Of a stretch of DNA of 64,000 nucleotides, positions 26,854 to 36,500 are shown in pieces. The stretch is taken from positions 682,001-746,000 of the forward strand of contig NZ_CP040330.1 of the NCBI RefSeq assembly GCF_005576615.1, read 5' to 3'. A program made the translations under genes and the position numbers. This DNA comes from Natrinema versiforme (GTDB lineage: Archaea; Halobacteriota; Halobacteria; Halobacteriales; Natrialbaceae). The first letter of the stretch is position 1. Every line of letters begins with the position of its first letter. The notes under the pieces were generated by a model. It saw nothing but the letters and a program-made list of their open reading frames with translations. It was not told the DNA's origin and ran no database searches.

Positions 26854-27636
26854 ATGAGCCCTGTCGACGGCCTCGCCATCGAAACCGACGGACTGACCAA
26901 ACGGTACGGCGAGACGACCGCCGTCTCGAATCTCACGATGGACGTCGAGCGCGGCACGGTCTACGGATTCCTCGGCCCGAACGGCGCGGGGAAGACGACC
27001 ACGATGCGGATGCTGACGACGCTGACGAAGCCGACCGACGGGACCGCCCGCGTCGCCGGCCACTCAATCGCGGACCGCGAGTCGGTCACCCCTCACATTG
27101 GCTACCTTCCCGAGGAGCCGCCGGTCTACGACGAACTCTCCGGCCGCGAACAACTCGAGTACGCCGCCGGCCTGCGGGACATGCCCGAGGCCGACGCCGA
27201 CGAGCGCATCGAGTCGCTGCTTAGGCGGTTCGACCTGCTCGCGGACGCGAACAAGCGTATCGAGGACTACTCGAAGGGGATGCGCCAGAAGGTCGGCGTC
27301 ATTCAGGCGGTCCTCCACGAACCGGCCGTGGCCTTCCTCGACGAGCCCACGAGCGGGCTCGATCCCCGCGCCGCGCGGACGATGCGGGACACCATCGCCG
27401 AACTCGCCGATCGGGAGATGACCATCTTCCTCTCGACGCACATCCTCCCGGTCGTCGACGAACTGGCCGACGAGATCGGCGTGCTCCACGACGGCGAACT
27501 CGTCGCGGAGGGCGACCCCGAGACGCTCAAGTCGCGTGCCGAGACCGGCGACGCCCGCAGCTTGGAGGACGCCTTCCTCGAGATCACCCGCGAGCACGGA
27601 CAGGAGGGTGTCGCGGCCGAGCAGACGTTCGAGTGA
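26854..27636 (+). CDS. ABC transporter ATP-binding protein
   Basis: A 260-residue nucleotide-binding domain. Walker A is GPNGAGKTTT near residues 41-50, the signature is YSKGMRQKV near 146, Walker B is VAFLDEPTSGLDP near 165, and the H-loop is FLSTHIL near 195. The YSKGMRQ form of the signature is typical of DrrA/NatA/CcmA-type ATPases that work with ABC-2 permeases, matching the divergent permease at 24921-26588. It energises export of an unknown substrate. The last 25 residues are an acidic tail. Confidence 0.92.
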   Translation: MSPVDGLAIETDGLTKRYGETTAVSNLTMDVERGTVYGFLGPNGAGKTTTMRMLTTLTKPTDGTARVAGHSIADRESVTPHIGYLPEEPPVYDELSGREQLEYAAGLRDMPEADADERIESLLRRFDLLADANKRIEDYSKGMRQKVGVIQAVLHEPAVAFLDEPTSGLDPRAARTMRDTIAELADREMTIFLSTHILPVVDELADEIGVLHDGELVAEGDPETLKSRAETGDARSLEDAFLEITREHGQEGVAAEQTFE

Positions 27637-27845
27637 GGCGAGCGCAATTCGGGCGACGGCGCCTCGAGTCGGACCCGGCCGTGGGAAGATCCCGATCGAC
27701 GAGACGAGCAGAGAATCCCGAAGCGAGCCGTAGCTGCCTGCTGTAGCGTTAGATACCCCATATGATTTTAGTATCCGGCTCCCGTACTACCGTCCGGTGG
27801 TGAGAAGGCATGGTGCAGAGAGACTTGACCTCCTCCCGCGCCTGA
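27637..27845. other. Intergenic stretch with a possible transposon-end relic
   Basis: About 200 bases after the ATPase stop show no gene. At 27824-27855 the sequence CTTGACCTCCTCCCGCGCCTG and the paired ACCTCC (27828-27833) and GGAGGT (27850-27855) resemble the hairpin ends of IS200/IS605-type elements found in haloarchaea. No transposase or TnpB frame accompanies it. Confidence 0.3.
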
Positions 27846-28100
27846 AGACGGAGGTATGCGCTATCGGTCTGTATCACCGGCATCGATCTCGAGTCCCGAC
27901 TCACCGATTACGTCGCGACGATCGACCGATACGATCTCCTGCTCGGCCTGATTCCGTCGGGCTTCGCGGCCGCCGTCCTCGCTGGTCGCCTCCTCGGTCT
28001 CCCCGTCGAAACGACCCTTCTCTGGGGCGTCGCCATCGCCGCTATCGCGCTGCTCGACGGGCTGTTCGTCCGTCCCCCGACGAAGCCTCGCGACGTTTGA
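27846..28100 (+). pseudogene. Start-less ORF for a small two-helix membrane protein
   Basis: In the frame ending with TGA at 28098-28100 the translation from 27885 reads DLESRLTDYVATIDRYDLLL, then two hydrophobic segments (GLIPSGFAAAVLAGRLLGL and TTLLWGVAIAAIALLDGLFV) and a polar end. This looks like a genuine small haloarchaeal membrane protein. However, between the in-frame TGA at 27843-27845 and that sequence there is no ATG, GTG or TTG. The codon where a start is expected (27882-27884) is ATC. The ATG at 27856 is in a different frame. So either a start codon has mutated, a frameshift has removed the N-terminus, or a rare start is used. A relic of a mobile element lies directly upstream. 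Confidence 0.45.
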
Positions 28101-28237
28101 ATTCGCTCCTCGGTCCTCGCAATCTCGCTCGAGTACGAGCACGCGGAGCCGTTTCTCGAGTCAGTGACGGGAGTTCGGCCTGCTCGGACGGTATCTCCGT
28201 CGGCTGATTCCGGATATTCTCGGTTCGGGCGACCGGA
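28101..28237. other. Intergenic stretch, nothing recognised
   Basis: Between the start-less ORF and the convergent cupin gene I see no gene, RNA or repeat. Confidence 0.4.
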
Positions 28238-28609
28238 TCAGGGATCGAAGACCCCGCGCTCGAGGCCCTCGCGGACGGGTTCGTGCTCGGCGTCCGTCGG
28301 GGGCGGACTCGTGACGAGCAGAGCCTCGAGTCGGCCGTCCTCGTCGGCTCGAACGCCGCGGTCGACGTCGGCTTCGACGGCGATCACGTCGTCGGGACCG
28401 ACGATGTGCTCGGTTTCCCCCTCGCGGACGACGCCGGTGCCGGAGCGGACACAGATCGTCACGTCGCTGCCGGGTGCGTGGACCGGGATGAACTGCCCCG
28501 GCTCGAAGTAGCCGAGGACGGCCTTCATCCGGTCGCTCCGGAAGACCGGTTGGGCGCTGAATCGATGCTCGTCGTACGTTCGTTCGGTGTCGAAATCCGT
28601 CGCTGGCAT
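28238..28609 (-). CDS. Cupin-domain protein
   Basis: A 123-residue single-domain cupin. The two conserved cupin motifs read GQFIPVHAPGSDVTICVRSGTGVVREG and PDDVIAVEADVDRGVRAD. In motif 1 the usual paired histidines are reduced to one (VHAPG) and motif 2 lacks its histidine, so the metal site may be altered. No signal peptide is present. Function could range from an enzyme to a small-molecule sensor; the sequence does not decide. It ends facing the start-less ORF and starts about 180 bp from the divergent phosphohydrolase gene. Confidence 0.78.
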   Translation of the reverse strand: MPATDFDTERTYDEHRFSAQPVFRSDRMKAVLGYFEPGQFIPVHAPGSDVTICVRSGTGVVREGETEHIVGPDDVIAVEADVDRGVRADEDGRLEALLVTSPPPTDAEHEPVREGLERGVFDP

Positions 28610-28749
28610 GGATGATTGCCTCCGATGGTCTCACTAGCAGGTCTCCGTGCCGGACGGGTCGCTCTTCTCCCGAATTTGTTCGTATCATTGGGGCTACGCT
28701 CGAGCGACCGGGGACAGCGGACGGCTTCGGTCACGGGTATATTTCTATG

Positions 28750-28764
28750 TATTACTCGTTAAGT
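28750..28764 (+). promoter_or_regulatory. TATA-like promoter upstream of the EEP-family gene
   Basis: ATTACTCGTTAAGTG lies with its TTAAG core about 30 nt before the ATG at 28791. It favours that start over the ATG at 28824. Confidence 0.4.
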
Positions 28765-28790
28765 GAATATTCTCTTTCCAAACAAGAACT

Positions 28791-29915
28791 ATGGCGTTTC
28801 GATCGGTAATCGGTGTCGGAGGCATGACCAACGACACGAATCCGTCCACGGTTCGACGGCGAACAGCGCTGAAAGCTGGCACGGCGGGACTCGGAAGCAT
28901 CGTACTCGGTGCCTCGGGCGCAGTCCGTTCCGTCCGAGCGGAACCCGAGTCGTATCGGTTCCTCTGGGTGAACTCGTGGCTCGTCGACGGTATCGAGGGT
29001 GTCCTGGGCTCGTCGCTCAACGTCGCGGCGAAACCGCAGTATCAGGAGCGGGCGGTCGAACTCGGCCAGCGGCTGGGTGCGGAGGGCTACGACATCGTCG
29101 GGCTCTGTGAAGTGTTCAACGACGAACAGGAGACGGTCGAGACCGAGTACGCCGACGCTGCCGGGACCGGAACGGCGGTTTCGGGTCCCGAACCGGACGG
29201 CGGCGAGAAGGGAGCGGGATTGCTGGATCTGGTCTCGGGCGTTTCCGTGACCGATCGGGCGACACTCGAGTACGACGCGGAACCGGACGACAACCTGACC
29301 TACGTCGACGCACACGTCGGGAAAGGTGCACACTACGTCGAACTGGACCTCGGGCCCGGGAAGATAGACCTGTTCACGACACATCTGGTGACCGGGTCGC
29401 CCCTCCCGTGGGCCGACGGCGGTGACGAGGACATCCCGGCACTGCGAGGCCAGCAACTCGACGAACTGGGCGAGTTCGTCGCCGAGCAGACCAGTCCGGA
29501 GAACGTGACCCTCGTCGCGGGCGATTTCAATATCGCGCCGGACGGCGAGGCGGCCGACGCCCTCGAGAGGTTCGCATCGACTGCCGGGCTGTCCGACGTG
29601 TGGCTCGACCACGGGAACGGGCCGGGCGGAACGAACGACGATGCGATCGTCAACGGGTGCGCCTTCGATTCGAGCGATGCACCGCCGGCGTATTGTCCCA
29701 ACGACGACGCGGGCGAGCGGATCGATTACGCCTTCCTCGAGGAGCCCTCGGCCGATCACGCGATGGAACTGAGCGTCGAAACGATCGATCGCCGCGTGTT
29801 CTGGCGGGAACTCGCGCCGCCGTCCCAGTTCTACGCCGACGACGACGGCGAGGTCCCCAACTACCTGACCGATCACGTCGGGCTGGAACTGTCGCTGACG
29901 GCGACGAGCGCGTGA
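28791..29915 (+). CDS. Secreted endonuclease/exonuclease/phosphatase (EEP) family protein
   Basis: A 374-residue protein with a Tat signal: TVRRRTALKAGTAGLGSIVLGASG and probable cleavage after VRA near residue 48. The mature part is a DNase I/sphingomyelinase-type EEP fold with metal-binding glutamate in GLCEVFND, aspartate and asparagine in LVAGDFNIAPDG, RIDYAF near the end and the catalytic histidine in LTDHVG. EEP proteins hydrolyse phosphodiesters in nucleic acids or lipids; an extracellular role is implied by the signal, but the substrate is unknown. The ATG at 28791 fits a TATA box at about -30; an ATG at 28824 is an alternative that shortens only the region before the arginines. Confidence 0.82.
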   Translation: MAFRSVIGVGGMTNDTNPSTVRRRTALKAGTAGLGSIVLGASGAVRSVRAEPESYRFLWVNSWLVDGIEGVLGSSLNVAAKPQYQERAVELGQRLGAEGYDIVGLCEVFNDEQETVETEYADAAGTGTAVSGPEPDGGEKGAGLLDLVSGVSVTDRATLEYDAEPDDNLTYVDAHVGKGAHYVELDLGPGKIDLFTTHLVTGSPLPWADGGDEDIPALRGQQLDELGEFVAEQTSPENVTLVAGDFNIAPDGEAADALERFASTAGLSDVWLDHGNGPGGTNDDAIVNGCAFDSSDAPPAYCPNDDAGERIDYAFLEEPSADHAMELSVETIDRRVFWRELAPPSQFYADDDGEVPNYLTDHVGLELSLTATSA

Positions 29916-30079
29916 GACGCGGGTCGATCGGCAGCCGTCGTATTCTTTCACACGCCGCGGACCGACGAGCGCCGAGTGCAACGCCGAACTCGGGCGTCGA
30001 CCGGTCCCGCGGACCGCTCGAGACACGGCGCGAGAGCGGAGTCCGACACCCTAAAGCGGCCGGACTCTGTGGTTCGGAT

Positions 30080-32704
30080 ATGGAGTATCACGAGGCGGCG
30101 GACTTCCTCTTCGATCTGCGGCGGTTCCGCCCGAAGCCGGGCACGGAGTCGACGGCCCGGCTGCTGGCCCACCTCGGGAACCCACACGACGACGTCGACT
30201 TCGTCCAGATCGCCGGCTCCAACGGGAAGGGGAGCACGGCCCGAATGCTCGAGCGGACCCTGCGGGAAGCCGGCTATTCCGTCGGCCTCTACACCTCGCC
30301 ACACCTCGAGGACCTCCGCGAGCGCGTCCGCGTCGACGGCCGGAAAATCCCCCGCGCCGCGGTCTGTGAGTACGTCGACGCTGCCAGCGAGTACATCACG
30401 GAGCGCGGTGCCGACGGCGACTCGCCGACGTTTTTCGAGACGATGACCGCAATGGCGATCTGGCAGTTCGGCCGCGAGGACGTCGATATCGCCGTCCTCG
30501 AGGTCGGTATCGGCGGCAAGTACGACGCCACGAGCGTCGTCGACCCGGTCGCGAGCGCGGTGACGAGCGTGACCTTGGAGCACACGGGCATCCTCGGCGA
30601 TACCGTCGAGGAGATCGCCCGCGACAAGGCCCACGTCGCGCCGGCCGACGCACCGCTCGTGACGGGCGTCACCGGGAGCCCGCTCGAGGCGATCCGCGAG
30701 GTCGCCGGCGACGTGGTGACCGTCGGACCGAAGCCGGACGAGAACGATGGCGACGACGAGGGCTCGCGACCGGACGTCCGCGTCGCCTACGGCGGGCGGA
30801 CCAACCACACCGAAGCCGCCGTCTCGATCGACGCCGACGACTGGGACCTCGAGACGCGGATTCCGTTGCTGGGTGCATACCAGGCTGAAAACGCGGGTAT
30901 CGCCGCGCCCCTCGCCCGGCAGGTCGGCGACGTCTCGGGGACGGACCTCGAGCGCGGCCTGCGGAGCGCCCACTGGCCGGGCCGGTTCGAGGTGCTCGAC
31001 ACCGAGCCGCTGGTCGTCCTCGACGGCGCGCACAACCCGGGAGCCTGCGAGGGACTCGCCGAGACGCTCGGGACCTACGACTACGACGACCTCCACCTCG
31101 TCTTCGGCGCGATGCACGACAAGGACCACCGCGAGATGGCCGCCGCCCTGCCGACGCCCGATATCGTCACCGCGACCGAACCGTCCCTCGATCGCGCCGA
31201 GGAGTCGGCCGTCCTCGCGGACGTCTTCGCGGACGCCGGTGCCGGCACCGTCCGAACCGAGCCGGCAGTACCGGACGCGCTCGCAAGCGCCCTCGCGGAC
31301 GCCGAGCGCGACGACTGCGTGCTCGTCACCGGCTCGCTGTTCGCGGTCGCCGAGGCCCGCTCGAGGTGGACCCGAACCGATGTTTCGAAGCGGGTCCGCG
31401 ACCGCTCGGACGCACGGGACGCGCTCGAGGCGGCGAACGTCGCCGCGGGCGACGTGGAACGGCTGGACGGCGACGCCGTCCACCGGGTCATCAGGACGGC
31501 GCTGCGGGACCGGCAGGCGACCGTCCTCAAGGAGGAACTGCTCCGGGTCGGCGGCGAGTGCGCCCTCTCCGGCCTCGAGCGGGACGACGAGGCCGTCGAC
31601 GCCGTTCTAATGGGCACGCTCGCCCAGTTCGAGGCGCTCGTCGGGGCCCTCGAGAACCGATCCCGGCCCCACGGGCTGGCCGATGTCACCCGCGAGTTGC
31701 GGACGACCCTCGAGATCGACGCCGGTGCCGGAGTCGATCCCGGAGCCGAAGCGGAGACGGGTGCGGATGGCGGCGATGAAAAAAGCGACGCCGCAGCCGC
31801 CGTAACTGACGTATCGGAGGCGGATCACCGGACGGGTCCGGCTCACGCACCCGGCTGGACGACAGAGGGCTCGAGCGGCCCGGACTACCCGTGGACAGAC
31901 CGAACGGCCGTGATGGGAATTCTGAACGTCACGCCCGACAGCTTTCACGACGGCGGCGAGTACGACGCGCTCGAGGACGCCGTAACCCGCGCCGAGGCGA
32001 TGATCGAGGCCGATGTCGACGTGATCGATATCGGCGGGGAGTCCACCCGGCCGGGCGCAGATCCCGTCTCGGTCGCGGAGGAACTCGATCGGGTCGTCCC
32101 CGTGATCGAACGGATCGCCGACCTCGACGCCCTGATTTCGGTCGACACCCGGCGGGCCGCCGTCGCCGACGCCGCGCTCGAGGCCGGCGCGGACATCATC
32201 AACGACGTCTCGGGACTCGAGGACCCCGAGATGCGGTTCGTCGCGGCCGACCACGACGCGGGGCTGGTCGTCATGCACAGCATCGACGCGCCAGTCGTCC
32301 CGGACCGCGATATCGAGTACGACGACGTCGTCGCGGACGTGATCGACCAGCTCTCCGAGCGCATCCTGCTGGCCGAGAAGGCCGGGCTCGACCGGAGTCA
32401 GATCATCGTCGACCCCGGTATCGGCTTCGGCAAATCGGCGGCCGAGAACTTCGAACTCCTCGATCGGATCGACGAGTTCCACGCGCTGGGCTGTCCGGTG
32501 CTGTTCGGTCACTCCCACAAATCCATGTTCGAACGGGTCGGTCGCGAATCCGGCGAGCGACTCGAGGCGACCGTCGCGGCGAGCGCGCTGGCGGCCGACC
32601 GCGGGGCCGACCTGATTCGCGTCCACGACGTAGCCGAGAACGTCGCCGCGGTCCGGACGGCGCTGGCGGCGCGCGATCCGGAGCGGTTCGACTGGGGCTC
32701 GTGA
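30080..32704 (+). CDS. folCP: Bifunctional folylpolyglutamate/dihydrofolate synthase and dihydropteroate synthase (FolC-FolP fusion)
   Basis: An 874-residue fusion. Residues about 1-430 are a FolC Mur-ligase fold: P-loop IAGSNGKGSTARML near 49, EVGIGGKYDATSVV, and VVLDGAHNPGACEGL near 315. Residues about 435-560 form an extra helical domain seen in haloarchaeal FolP proteins. An acidic, alanine-rich linker (about 560-600) follows. From Met612 comes dihydropteroate synthase: MGILNVTPDSFHDGG, DIGGESTRPGA, INDVSG, DPGIGFGKSAAENFELL, FGHSHKS and IRVHDVAENV. It would condense a pterin with p-aminobenzoate and then add glutamate. FolCP fusions are established in haloarchaea. I start at ATG 30080; the upstream open extension is low-complexity and antisense-like. 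Confidence 0.95.
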   Translation: MEYHEAADFLFDLRRFRPKPGTESTARLLAHLGNPHDDVDFVQIAGSNGKGSTARMLERTLREAGYSVGLYTSPHLEDLRERVRVDGRKIPRAAVCEYVDAASEYITERGADGDSPTFFETMTAMAIWQFGREDVDIAVLEVGIGGKYDATSVVDPVASAVTSVTLEHTGILGDTVEEIARDKAHVAPADAPLVTGVTGSPLEAIREVAGDVVTVGPKPDENDGDDEGSRPDVRVAYGGRTNHTEAAVSIDADDWDLETRIPLLGAYQAENAGIAAPLARQVGDVSGTDLERGLRSAHWPGRFEVLDTEPLVVLDGAHNPGACEGLAETLGTYDYDDLHLVFGAMHDKDHREMAAALPTPDIVTATEPSLDRAEESAVLADVFADAGAGTVRTEPAVPDALASALADAERDDCVLVTGSLFAVAEARSRWTRTDVSKRVRDRSDARDALEAANVAAGDVERLDGDAVHRVIRTALRDRQATVLKEELLRVGGECALSGLERDDEAVDAVLMGTLAQFEALVGALENRSRPHGLADVTRELRTTLEIDAGAGVDPGAEAETGADGGDEKSDAAAAVTDVSEADHRTGPAHAPGWTTEGSSGPDYPWTDRTAVMGILNVTPDSFHDGGEYDALEDAVTRAEAMIEADVDVIDIGGESTRPGADPVSVAEELDRVVPVIERIADLDALISVDTRRAAVADAALEAGADIINDVSGLEDPEMRFVAADHDAGLVVMHSIDAPVVPDRDIEYDDVVADVIDQLSERILLAEKAGLDRSQIIVDPGIGFGKSAAENFELLDRIDEFHALGCPVLFGHSHKSMFERVGRESGERLEATVAASALAADRGADLIRVHDVAENVAAVRTALAARDPERFDWGS

Positions 32705-32807
32705 TCGCGTAGAGTCCCATCGCAAATTGATTCTCCGCCACTGCCTGAGAGACGGGACGGTTTTCGAACGACGATCAGCCGTCACCAGCTGCGTCGATCT
32801 CGGGCGT

Positions 32808-35800
32808 CTATTCCGCCGGCCCGCAGCCCAGCGATCGATGCGGGCAGTGCCGGCAGTGCTCGCCCGGCGTCGTCTCCCGAAACGAGGGCTCGTCGACCGC
32901 CTCGAGTGTCTCGAGGACGGAGTCCCACGACGGGAGGTCGTCGGGCTCCATGAGGTCGACGCGAGGGCCGTCGACGTCGCCGACGTAGACGTAGCCGACG
33001 GCCGAAATCGGCTCGTCGAACTGGTCCTCGCAGGCCCGCAGGTAGAGCGCCAACTGGACGGCCTCGTCGGGGGAGAGCCGCTCGGCGGTGGCCTTGTAGT
33101 CGAGGACGGCGAGCCCGCCGTCGGGCAGCCGCCGGACCGTGTCCACGTAGCCGACTACGTCGCCGGTCACGCCGGCCACGTCCTCGAGCGAGAAGGGCAA
33201 CTCCGCGGCCAGCGGCTCCCAGTCGGCGACCGGCCGATCGAACGCGGGCGCGGTCGCCTCGAAGTACCGGTCGACGCAGGCGAGGACGCCCTCGCGGTGT
33301 GCGAGCAGGTCGCGCGCGGTGAGCTGTCGCACGGCCGCCTCGCGCCACGCCCCGCGGCCGTGGTACTCGCGGTGGAAGGCCTCCTCCGCCACGTCGTGGA
33401 AGACGGTGCCGACGATCCGCGCCGACGGGTCGGCAGCCGCTGCGGTCTCGGTTCCGACTCTTTCCGCCCACTCGAGCGGATCGGGGTCGTCGATCGCTCG
33501 GACGACGTGATCGAGGTAGTGTTTCCGCGCGCAGGTCTCGTGGGTGTCCATCGCGGAGTAGCTGTGACGCATCGCGACCGGCAGTTCGGTCGCCGTCGCG
33601 AGCGTCTCGACCGGGAAGCGGACGGTGTCGGTCGTCAGCGCGGAGAGCCGGCGGCCGCTGGGAACGCGAGTCGCCGGCTCCGAGCCGTCGGCCGACGCCG
33701 CCTCGAGCGGGCCGTGACTCGCGGCGTCGGCGGCCGATAGCAGGGTCCCGTCGCGAAGCTGTCGACCCAGTCGGTGGACGGTCTCGATCGCCTCGCGAGT
33801 CTCGAGGGGCTCGACGGGGCGGTCCCCGTAGTCGGCGTAGTAGGTGATGGTCCCCGGGCTCTCGCCGGCCGAGGCGGCGATCTCGTCCGTGCGGTCGACG
33901 ACCGTTTCGGGGTAGACTTCGCGCACCCGCTCGAAGCTCTCGGTCAGCGACGACCAGAGGTCCATCCGCTGGCCGGTCACGGACCACTCGATGTCGGTCG
34001 CCAGACACGCATCGGCCGTCGACGCCGCGAGTTCGTCCTCGTCGCCGTCGTACTCGTAGTCGGAGCCGAACACGAACAGGTGGTTCTCGGCTCGAGTGAG
34101 CGCGACGTGGAGCACCCGCCACTCCTCGCCGACCCGCTCCGCGGCGAGGTCGGCATGCAGCGGGGAGTCGACCTCGTCGTCGAGCGTCGCGGCCAGCAGC
34201 CGGTACCGCGCTCGCTCGACGTAATCCCCGTCGACGCACCACTCCTCGTCCGAGAGGTAGGGCACGAGGACGGTGTCGAACTCGAGGCCCTTCGCCTGAT
34301 GGACCGTCATCACGTCGACGCAGTCGTCGGATCTGGTCCCGCGGGTCCGGTCGCTCCCGCCGCTCCGAAGCGTCTGGGCGAGCGCGTCCATGAACTCGGT
34401 CGAGAGCGACTGGACGACGCCGTCGGCGTCGTAGGCCTCGACGAACCGCTCGAGGCGGTCGAACTGGCCCCGCTCCTCGCTCGTACAGAACCACTCGATC
34501 CGGGTGAGCTCTCGGAACCGGCGGACGAATCCCGAGAGCGGGTAGACGTCCCGGACCCGCTCGAGTTCCGCGAGGTGGTCCCGAGCGGTCGCGAGCCCGT
34601 CGGGGTGCTCGAGGTCGAGCGCCGCCGGATCGGTCGCCGTCACCGCGTCGTACAGCGAGCCATCTCGCCGTTGCAGCGCCGCGAGGTCGGCCTCGGGGAG
34701 CCGGTACCGGTAAAGCAGCACGCGCCGGAGGTGGGCGTCCGCGTCCGGCTCGACGAGGACGCGCAGGTACGAGAGCACCGTCTGAATCCCGGGCGAGATC
34801 TCCCCGCGGGGCGAGCCGGAGATCTCGTAGGGAATCTGCAGGTCCCGCAGTTCGTCCGCGACGGCCTGTGCGTGGCGATTCGTCCGGACGATGACCGCGA
34901 GATCGCCCAGCGAGCGCCGGGGGACGTTCGCGGCCTCGCCGTTGAGCAGCCGCGAGACCGTCGTCGCGACCTGTTCGGGCGTCGACTGGGGCACCGCGTC
35001 GCTCTCGACCTTGACGACGCGGTCCGGCGGCTCCGCCTCGTCGTAGGTCCCGCGCGTCCGGCCGTCCTCCCGCAGCGTCTTCGAGGACTGCGGGCCGTAG
35101 TCACAGCCGTTGGTCAGGTCCAGGATCTCCTGTCTCGAGCGGAAGTTGAGCTCGAGTTCGATCGCCTCGTGGTCGTCGTAGGCCTCTGCCAGCCGGTCGA
35201 GCCCCTCGCGGTCGGTGCCGCGCCAGCCGTAGATCGCCTGGTCCTTGTCGCCGATCGCGAGCAGGTCCGGCCGGTCGGGGCCGTCCGTGAGTTCGGTGAC
35301 CAGCGAGAACTGGGTCTCGTCGGTGTCCTGAAACTCGTCGCAGTAGACCTGCGTCCACTGGCCGGTGATCTCGCTTGCAATCGTCTCACGGGCCGTCGGC
35401 CCGTTCGACATCTCCGCGGAACGTCGTTCCGCGCTCTCGTCGTCCAGCAGCCCCGTCGCCGTCCGCACCAACTCGTCGAAGTCCATCGTCCGCTCGGCCT
35501 CGAGCGCGTCGTGGTAATCCGCGTAGACGTCGGCGTAGTGGCGGGCCAGCCGGAGGAACTCGACGTAGTGTTTCAGGCGACCGAAGGGAGTCTGTTCGAT
35601 CCGGCTCGTCGCCTGCCCCCAGATCCGGTTGCCGAACAGCGCCCGCGGCAGGTGTTTCGTGGTCCGGTCGTCCAGCGAGAGCGTCTCGATCGTGTTCGTC
35701 ACGCACGTCTGGAGGGTCCGGAGATACCGGTCGATATCTCGAACCACGTCGTCCTCGCGGAACGTGTCCGGTGCCTCCGCGATCTTCTCCCGACAGTAGG

Positions 35801-36500
35801 AAACGAGCTTGCCGTAATCGACCAGCGACTCCCGGGCCGTCTCGAGGTGCTCGTCCCGGTTGAAGTACCGGAACGCCTCGTTGTCGAAGGAGAGGTCGTC
35901 GCCGGCCGTTCGCTCGAGCCAGAGGACGAACTCGTTGCACAGCTCGAGGGTGCGAACCGGCGGCAGCCCCGACTGTAAATCCTCGGGCGTGATGTCTTCT
36001 TGGCTCATCGACTGGATGAACCGGTCGACCGAGTCGACGAGGTCGGCCGGCGAGCCGTCGTTGCGGGTCGATGCGGCCGCGAAATCGTAGTCGTTGGTCG
36101 CGAGTAACCGGCCGATGAGCCGCCGTCGCGTGCGCTCGGTGACGACGTCGAACTCGGGCGAGTAGCCCAGATAGTAGGCGTACTCACGGACCAGCCGGTA
36201 GCAAAAGGAGTGGTAGGTGTAGACGTCGATCGCCGCCGCGGCGTCGGGATCGAGCCGCTCGGCGACCGCCGTGCGGATGCTCGCGGCGGCCTCGTTGGCG
36301 AAGGTCAACACGAGCACGTCGTCGGGATCGACGTCGCCCCGCTCGACGGCGCGCTCGAGTCGGACGAGCATCGTCGTCGTCTTCCCGGTGCCCGCGCCCG
36401 CGTCGACGGAGGTACAGGCCGCGCGGCTGTCGATGACCGCCTCCTGATTGCCCTTCGGTTCGATGTCCTCGGCCGCTCCGTCCCGCGGCGTCTCACCCAT
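32808..36500 (-). CDS. UvrD/AddA-like SF1 helicase with C-terminal iron-sulfur PD-(D/E)XK nuclease
   Basis: A 1230-residue protein, the last gene of a three-gene operon. SF1 motifs are complete: Walker A VDAGAGTGKTTT (residues 33-43), VLTFANEAA, DEXX box YCDEFQDTDETQ, GDKDQAIYGWRG, ELNFRSRQEI, motif V VMTVHQAKGLEFDTV and motif VI HVALTRAENHLFVFG. The C-terminal about 250 residues are an AddB/Cas4-type nuclease: GTVFHDVAEEAFH, aspartate in VGYVDTV, LDYKAT with Asp1134 and Lys1136, and QLALYLRACE. Cysteines 990, 1216, 1219 and 1226 match a C...CxxC..C iron-sulfur frame. By family it should unwind and degrade DNA ends. The ATG overlaps the upstream gene by 8 bp. Confidence 0.93.
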   Translation of the reverse strand: MGETPRDGAAEDIEPKGNQEAVIDSRAACTSVDAGAGTGKTTTMLVRLERAVERGDVDPDDVLVLTFANEAAASIRTAVAERLDPDAAAAIDVYTYHSFCYRLVREYAYYLGYSPEFDVVTERTRRRLIGRLLATNDYDFAAASTRNDGSPADLVDSVDRFIQSMSQEDITPEDLQSGLPPVRTLELCNEFVLWLERTAGDDLSFDNEAFRYFNRDEHLETARESLVDYGKLVSYCREKIAEAPDTFREDDVVRDIDRYLRTLQTCVTNTIETLSLDDRTTKHLPRALFGNRIWGQATSRIEQTPFGRLKHYVEFLRLARHYADVYADYHDALEAERTMDFDELVRTATGLLDDESAERRSAEMSNGPTARETIASEITGQWTQVYCDEFQDTDETQFSLVTELTDGPDRPDLLAIGDKDQAIYGWRGTDREGLDRLAEAYDDHEAIELELNFRSRQEILDLTNGCDYGPQSSKTLREDGRTRGTYDEAEPPDRVVKVESDAVPQSTPEQVATTVSRLLNGEAANVPRRSLGDLAVIVRTNRHAQAVADELRDLQIPYEISGSPRGEISPGIQTVLSYLRVLVEPDADAHLRRVLLYRYRLPEADLAALQRRDGSLYDAVTATDPAALDLEHPDGLATARDHLAELERVRDVYPLSGFVRRFRELTRIEWFCTSEERGQFDRLERFVEAYDADGVVQSLSTEFMDALAQTLRSGGSDRTRGTRSDDCVDVMTVHQAKGLEFDTVLVPYLSDEEWCVDGDYVERARYRLLAATLDDEVDSPLHADLAAERVGEEWRVLHVALTRAENHLFVFGSDYEYDGDEDELAASTADACLATDIEWSVTGQRMDLWSSLTESFERVREVYPETVVDRTDEIAASAGESPGTITYYADYGDRPVEPLETREAIETVHRLGRQLRDGTLLSAADAASHGPLEAASADGSEPATRVPSGRRLSALTTDTVRFPVETLATATELPVAMRHSYSAMDTHETCARKHYLDHVVRAIDDPDPLEWAERVGTETAAAADPSARIVGTVFHDVAEEAFHREYHGRGAWREAAVRQLTARDLLAHREGVLACVDRYFEATAPAFDRPVADWEPLAAELPFSLEDVAGVTGDVVGYVDTVRRLPDGGLAVLDYKATAERLSPDEAVQLALYLRACEDQFDEPISAVGYVYVGDVDGPRVDLMEPDDLPSWDSVLETLEAVDEPSFRETTPGEHCRHCPHRSLGCGPAE

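Noticed and set aside
33774-35978. 734-residue open frame antisense to the helicase gene
   Set aside because: This is a by-product of codon bias opposite a strongly supported helicase gene, with no domain of its own.
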